Made by a program: the position numbers and the translations under genes. Below, in pieces: positions 6,199 to 8,177 of a DNA stretch of 8,177 bases. Positions within the stretch are counted from its first letter, which is position 1. Each line of letters opens with the position of its first letter. The notes under the pieces were generated by a model, which was not told the origin of the DNA, did no database searches, and worked only from the letters and a program-made list of their open reading frames with translations. This stretch comes from CAZHFA01 sp964534945 (GTDB lineage Bacteria > Bdellovibrionota_C > UBA2361 > CAKMMH01), in assembly GCA_964534945.1 (NCBI GenBank), contig CAZHSB010000059.1, positions 1 to 8,177 of the forward strand. Direction: 5' to 3'.

Positions 6199-6246
6199 TC
6201 ATTGATTAAATTAAAAATTGATTATTAGTTTTGGAAAACAAATAAA

Positions 6247-7248
6247 ATGACAAATATAAAAAATAAAAAAAGAATTTTAACGGGTGATAGACCTACAGGA
6301 CAGCTTCATTTAGGGCATTATGTCGGATCTTTAAAAAATAGAGTTGCTCTTCAAGATAAGTATGAATGTTTTTTTATAATTTCTGATTTGCAAGTTTTTA
6401 CTGATCATATTCAACTTTATGAGAATATAAAAAATAATATCTTTGATATTATGTGTGATTATTTAGGCGCGGGGTTAAAGCCTGAAAATACTTTTTTTAT
6501 ACAATCTCAAGTTCCTGAGCTTGCAGAGCTTGCAATGTATTTTTCTTTTTTAGTATCTCTTTCTAGGCTTCAAAGAAATCCTACGATAAAAGAAGAGGCG
6601 AAAGCTTATGGAGTAAGTAATATAAGTTATGGTTTTTTAGGCTATCCTGTATCTCAAGCATCGGATATTTTATCTTTTAAAGCAGATTTAGTTCCTGTTG
6701 GGGAGGATCAACTTCCTCATATAGAACAGACAAGAGAAATTGCAAGAAGTTTTAATAATACGTTTAATAAAGAAGTTTTTAAACTTCCAGAGGGGCTAGT
6801 TGGAGAGGTTCCGAGATTAGTTGGAACAGATGGTGTGCATAAAATGAGTAAGAGTTTAAATAATGACATTGCTTTTGCTTATTCAGAAGAAGAAACAACA
6901 AAACGAATTTTAAATATGATTACTGATGTAAAAAGAGCTTACAAAAAAGATGCGGGGCACCCAGATGAATGTTATGCTTTTAAATATTGGAAAACGTTTG
7001 CACCAAATTGTACAAAGGAAATAAGAAAAGAATGTGAAAGTGCATCAATTGGTTGTAGAGATTGTAAAGCAAAACTTGCTTGTCAGATAAATGAGTTTCT
7101 AAAAGAGATAAGAGAAAAAAGAGAATATTATGTATCGCACCCAAAAATTGTTTGGGAAATTTTAGAAGATGGCACAAAGAGGGCAAGAAGTGTTGCCAAG
7201 GAGACGCTAGCAGAGGTCCGTGATGCAATGTGTTTAAAATTTTTTTAG
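6247..7248 (+). CDS. trpS: Tryptophan--tRNA ligase, cysteine-rich (probable iron-sulfur) type
   Basis: Charges tRNA-Trp in the cytoplasm. Class I signatures are complete: TGDRPTGQLHLGHYVGSL with HLGH at 21-24 as the HIGH motif, the Trp/ATP-site region VGEDQLPHIEQTREIARSFN (151-170), and KMSKS (199-203). The length of 333 aa is normal. In the C-terminal helical domain, Cys242, Cys263, Cys270 and Cys273 form C-x20-C-x6-C-x2-C, close to the C-x22-C-x6-C-x2-C that binds a [4Fe-4S] cluster in Thermotoga maritima TrpRS; Cys255 and Cys279 lie nearby. Cluster binding here is inferred from spacing. The start has only a weak GGAAAA about 8 nt or more upstream. It lies 48 nt after the glycosyltransferase gene with no terminator between, so read-through from the upstream operon is possible. 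Confidence 0.97.
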   Translation: MTNIKNKKRILTGDRPTGQLHLGHYVGSLKNRVALQDKYECFFIISDLQVFTDHIQLYENIKNNIFDIMCDYLGAGLKPENTFFIQSQVPELAELAMYFSFLVSLSRLQRNPTIKEEAKAYGVSNISYGFLGYPVSQASDILSFKADLVPVGEDQLPHIEQTREIARSFNNTFNKEVFKLPEGLVGEVPRLVGTDGVHKMSKSLNNDIAFAYSEEETTKRILNMITDVKRAYKKDAGHPDECYAFKYWKTFAPNCTKEIRKECESASIGCRDCKAKLACQINEFLKEIREKREYYVSHPKIVWEILEDGTKRARSVAKETLAEVRDAMCLKFF

Positions 7249-7322
7249 ATTATAAATTTTAAAGATAATAAAAAGCAAAAAGGGAAAGTTATTATAAAAT
7301 AAGCTGCAAATTGTGTGAAAAA

Positions 7323-8159
7323 ATGTTTGAAATTTTTTTAATTATAATAGTAGTATTTATTTTTTATTTAGCTATTTTATATCTTTTTCAAGATAAGCTT
7401 ATTTATAAGCCGAGTAAAAAATATATATCACCTACTGAAATAGGTTTCTCAAATTTTAAAGAAGAGCCTTTTTTATCAAAAGATAAAACATCAATAATGG
7501 CTTGGTATTCAAAAGGTGATGATGATAAACCTACAATATTATTTTTTCATGGTAATGGTTTTCAGAATTCAAAGTTTGTACAAAACTTAATGCCTCTTGT
7601 TAGGGAGGGATATTCTGTTGCGATAATGGAATATAGAGGTTTTGGAAATACGGCTGGTAAGATGAGTCAAGAAAAAGTGATTGAAGATGCTACTTTCTTT
7701 TTTGATAAATTTAAAAATAAAAATGGAAAACAAAATATAGTTTTTGGTTATTCTTTAGGAACAGGTGTTGCTACTGCGTTAACAAATTATCGTCAAGTTG
7801 ATAAATTAATTTTATTAGCTCCATTTATATCGATGTACCAATTAGCGTGTGATTATCCGCTTCCTTTTGCTTCGTGGATATTAAAGGATAAGTATCATTC
7901 TGATGAATATATTTTAAAATATAAAAATCCCTTGCTAATTATTCATGGAAGAGAAGATCAAATAATTCCTTATAAAAATGGCAAGGCATTATTTGAGATG
8001 GCATTGTCAGAAGATAAAAAATTAGTTTCATTAGAAAAGGAAGATCACTTTTCGATATTTTTAGAAGATAAGTATGTCCCTGCTATGCTAGAGTGGATTA
8101 CATCTTTTTCTAGTCTTTTTCTAGAGTCTTTTTCTAGGACATCCAAATCTTTTTTCTAG
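7323..8159 (+). CDS. Membrane-anchored alpha/beta hydrolase (BEM46/ABHD13-like)
   Basis: Serine hydrolase of the alpha/beta fold; substrate unknown, with esterase, thioesterase or lipase activity possible. Residues 3-22 form one hydrophobic membrane anchor, followed by LFQDKLIYKP, a sequence typical of the BEM46/ABHD13/ABHD17 group. Catalytic features: oxyanion strand FFHGNG (74-79), YRGFGNT (104-110), nucleophile elbow GYSLG with Ser144, acid Asp212 in HGREDQ, and His242 in EDHFSIF. The triad is complete and correctly ordered. I chose ATG 7323 (278 aa), which places the anchor at the N-terminus; an in-frame TTG at 7311 would add MCEK. The SD is weak. The last 18 or so residues (SFSSLFLESFSRTSKSFF) are encoded by T-rich TCTTTTTCTAG repeats and the stop codon itself lies in one copy, so the C-terminus may have been replaced or extended. 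It follows trpS by 74 nt on the same strand. Confidence 0.9.
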   Translation: MFEIFLIIIVVFIFYLAILYLFQDKLIYKPSKKYISPTEIGFSNFKEEPFLSKDKTSIMAWYSKGDDDKPTILFFHGNGFQNSKFVQNLMPLVREGYSVAIMEYRGFGNTAGKMSQEKVIEDATFFFDKFKNKNGKQNIVFGYSLGTGVATALTNYRQVDKLILLAPFISMYQLACDYPLPFASWILKDKYHSDEYILKYKNPLLIIHGREDQIIPYKNGKALFEMALSEDKKLVSLEKEDHFSIFLEDKYVPAMLEWITSFSSLFLESFSRTSKSFF

Positions 8160-8177
8160 CATCTTTTTTCTAGGACA
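8103..8177. repeat. Five copies of a TCTTTTTCTAG repeat at the window edge
   Basis: Copies at 8103-8113, 8114-8124 and 8127-8137 (five T's after TC) and at 8148-8159 and 8162-8173 (six T's). Copies 3 and 5 are each followed by GGACA. Spacing varies (11, 13, 21, 14 nt). The array overlaps the last codons of the hydrolase gene, whose TAG stop is in copy 4, and runs to the end of the window, so its full length is unknown. Confidence 0.85.

Noticed and set aside
6201..6224. Direct repeat ATTGATTA between the glycosyltransferase and trpS genes
   Set aside because: Eight-base AT-only-type repeat in an AT-rich gap; no promoter spacing or other context gives it meaning.
6980..7228. Minus-strand open frame of 82 codons opposite trpS
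   Set aside because: Antisense to the conserved cysteine region of trpS, with no supporting signals.
1..8177. CRISPR array, insertion sequence, tRNA or rRNA genes
   Set aside because: No regularly spaced repeats with unique spacers, no transposase, no cloverleaf or rRNA core sequence seen on either strand.

Overview
The window is AT-rich (coding regions mostly about 27-33% G+C in the lines I counted). It holds two aminoacyl-tRNA synthetases, a ribosomal RNA methyltransferase, a predicted outer-membrane barrel, an envelope-type glycosyltransferase, a membrane-anchored hydrolase and two unrecognised small proteins. The barrel, with its signal peptide and C-terminal phenylalanine, points to a double-membraned (Gram-negative type) bacterium. 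The base composition suggests a reduced or host-associated genome such as Dependentiae/Babelae or a Rickettsiales-like lineage. That placement is a guess from composition and gene style and was not tested.

Region 1 (1-3650) alternates strands. The 3' part of thrS (plus) is followed by orphan A (minus, 155 aa), rsmG (plus), then orphan B (minus, 150 aa). Each orphan has what looks like its own complete transcription unit: a sigma70-like promoter with a 17-nt spacer, an A-rich leader of about 50 nt, an identical 12-nt Shine-Dalgarno block ending 3 nt before ATG, and a hairpin followed by T's just after the stop. The proteins themselves do not look alike, so the shared leader is the most intriguing signal here. 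Orphan B also carries a perfect 13-bp inverted repeat at codons 9-20.

Region 2 (3586-3925) is a 340-nt non-coding interval. It holds the promoter of orphan B on the minus strand. On the plus strand it holds a good promoter (TTGAAA-16-TATAAT), an upstream nested inverted repeat, and a well-initiated 8-codon mini-ORF whose stop overlaps a second mini-ORF leading up to the barrel gene.

Region 3 (3926-8159) is a co-directional run: DUF481-type barrel, GT2 glycosyltransferase with a degenerate C-terminal methyltransferase-like domain, trpS of the cysteine-rich (probably iron-sulfur) type, and a BEM46/ABHD13-like alpha/beta hydrolase. Gaps are 14, 48 and 74 nt. The first two genes are probably one operon concerned with the cell surface; trpS and the hydrolase may be read through or have their own weak promoters. 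The end of the hydrolase gene and the window edge are made of five copies of a T-rich TCTTTTTCTAG repeat.

No CRISPR array, insertion sequence, tRNA or rRNA gene was seen. I did not find a clear multi-gene novel system; the best leads are the two orphan units with the shared leader and the leader of the barrel operon.
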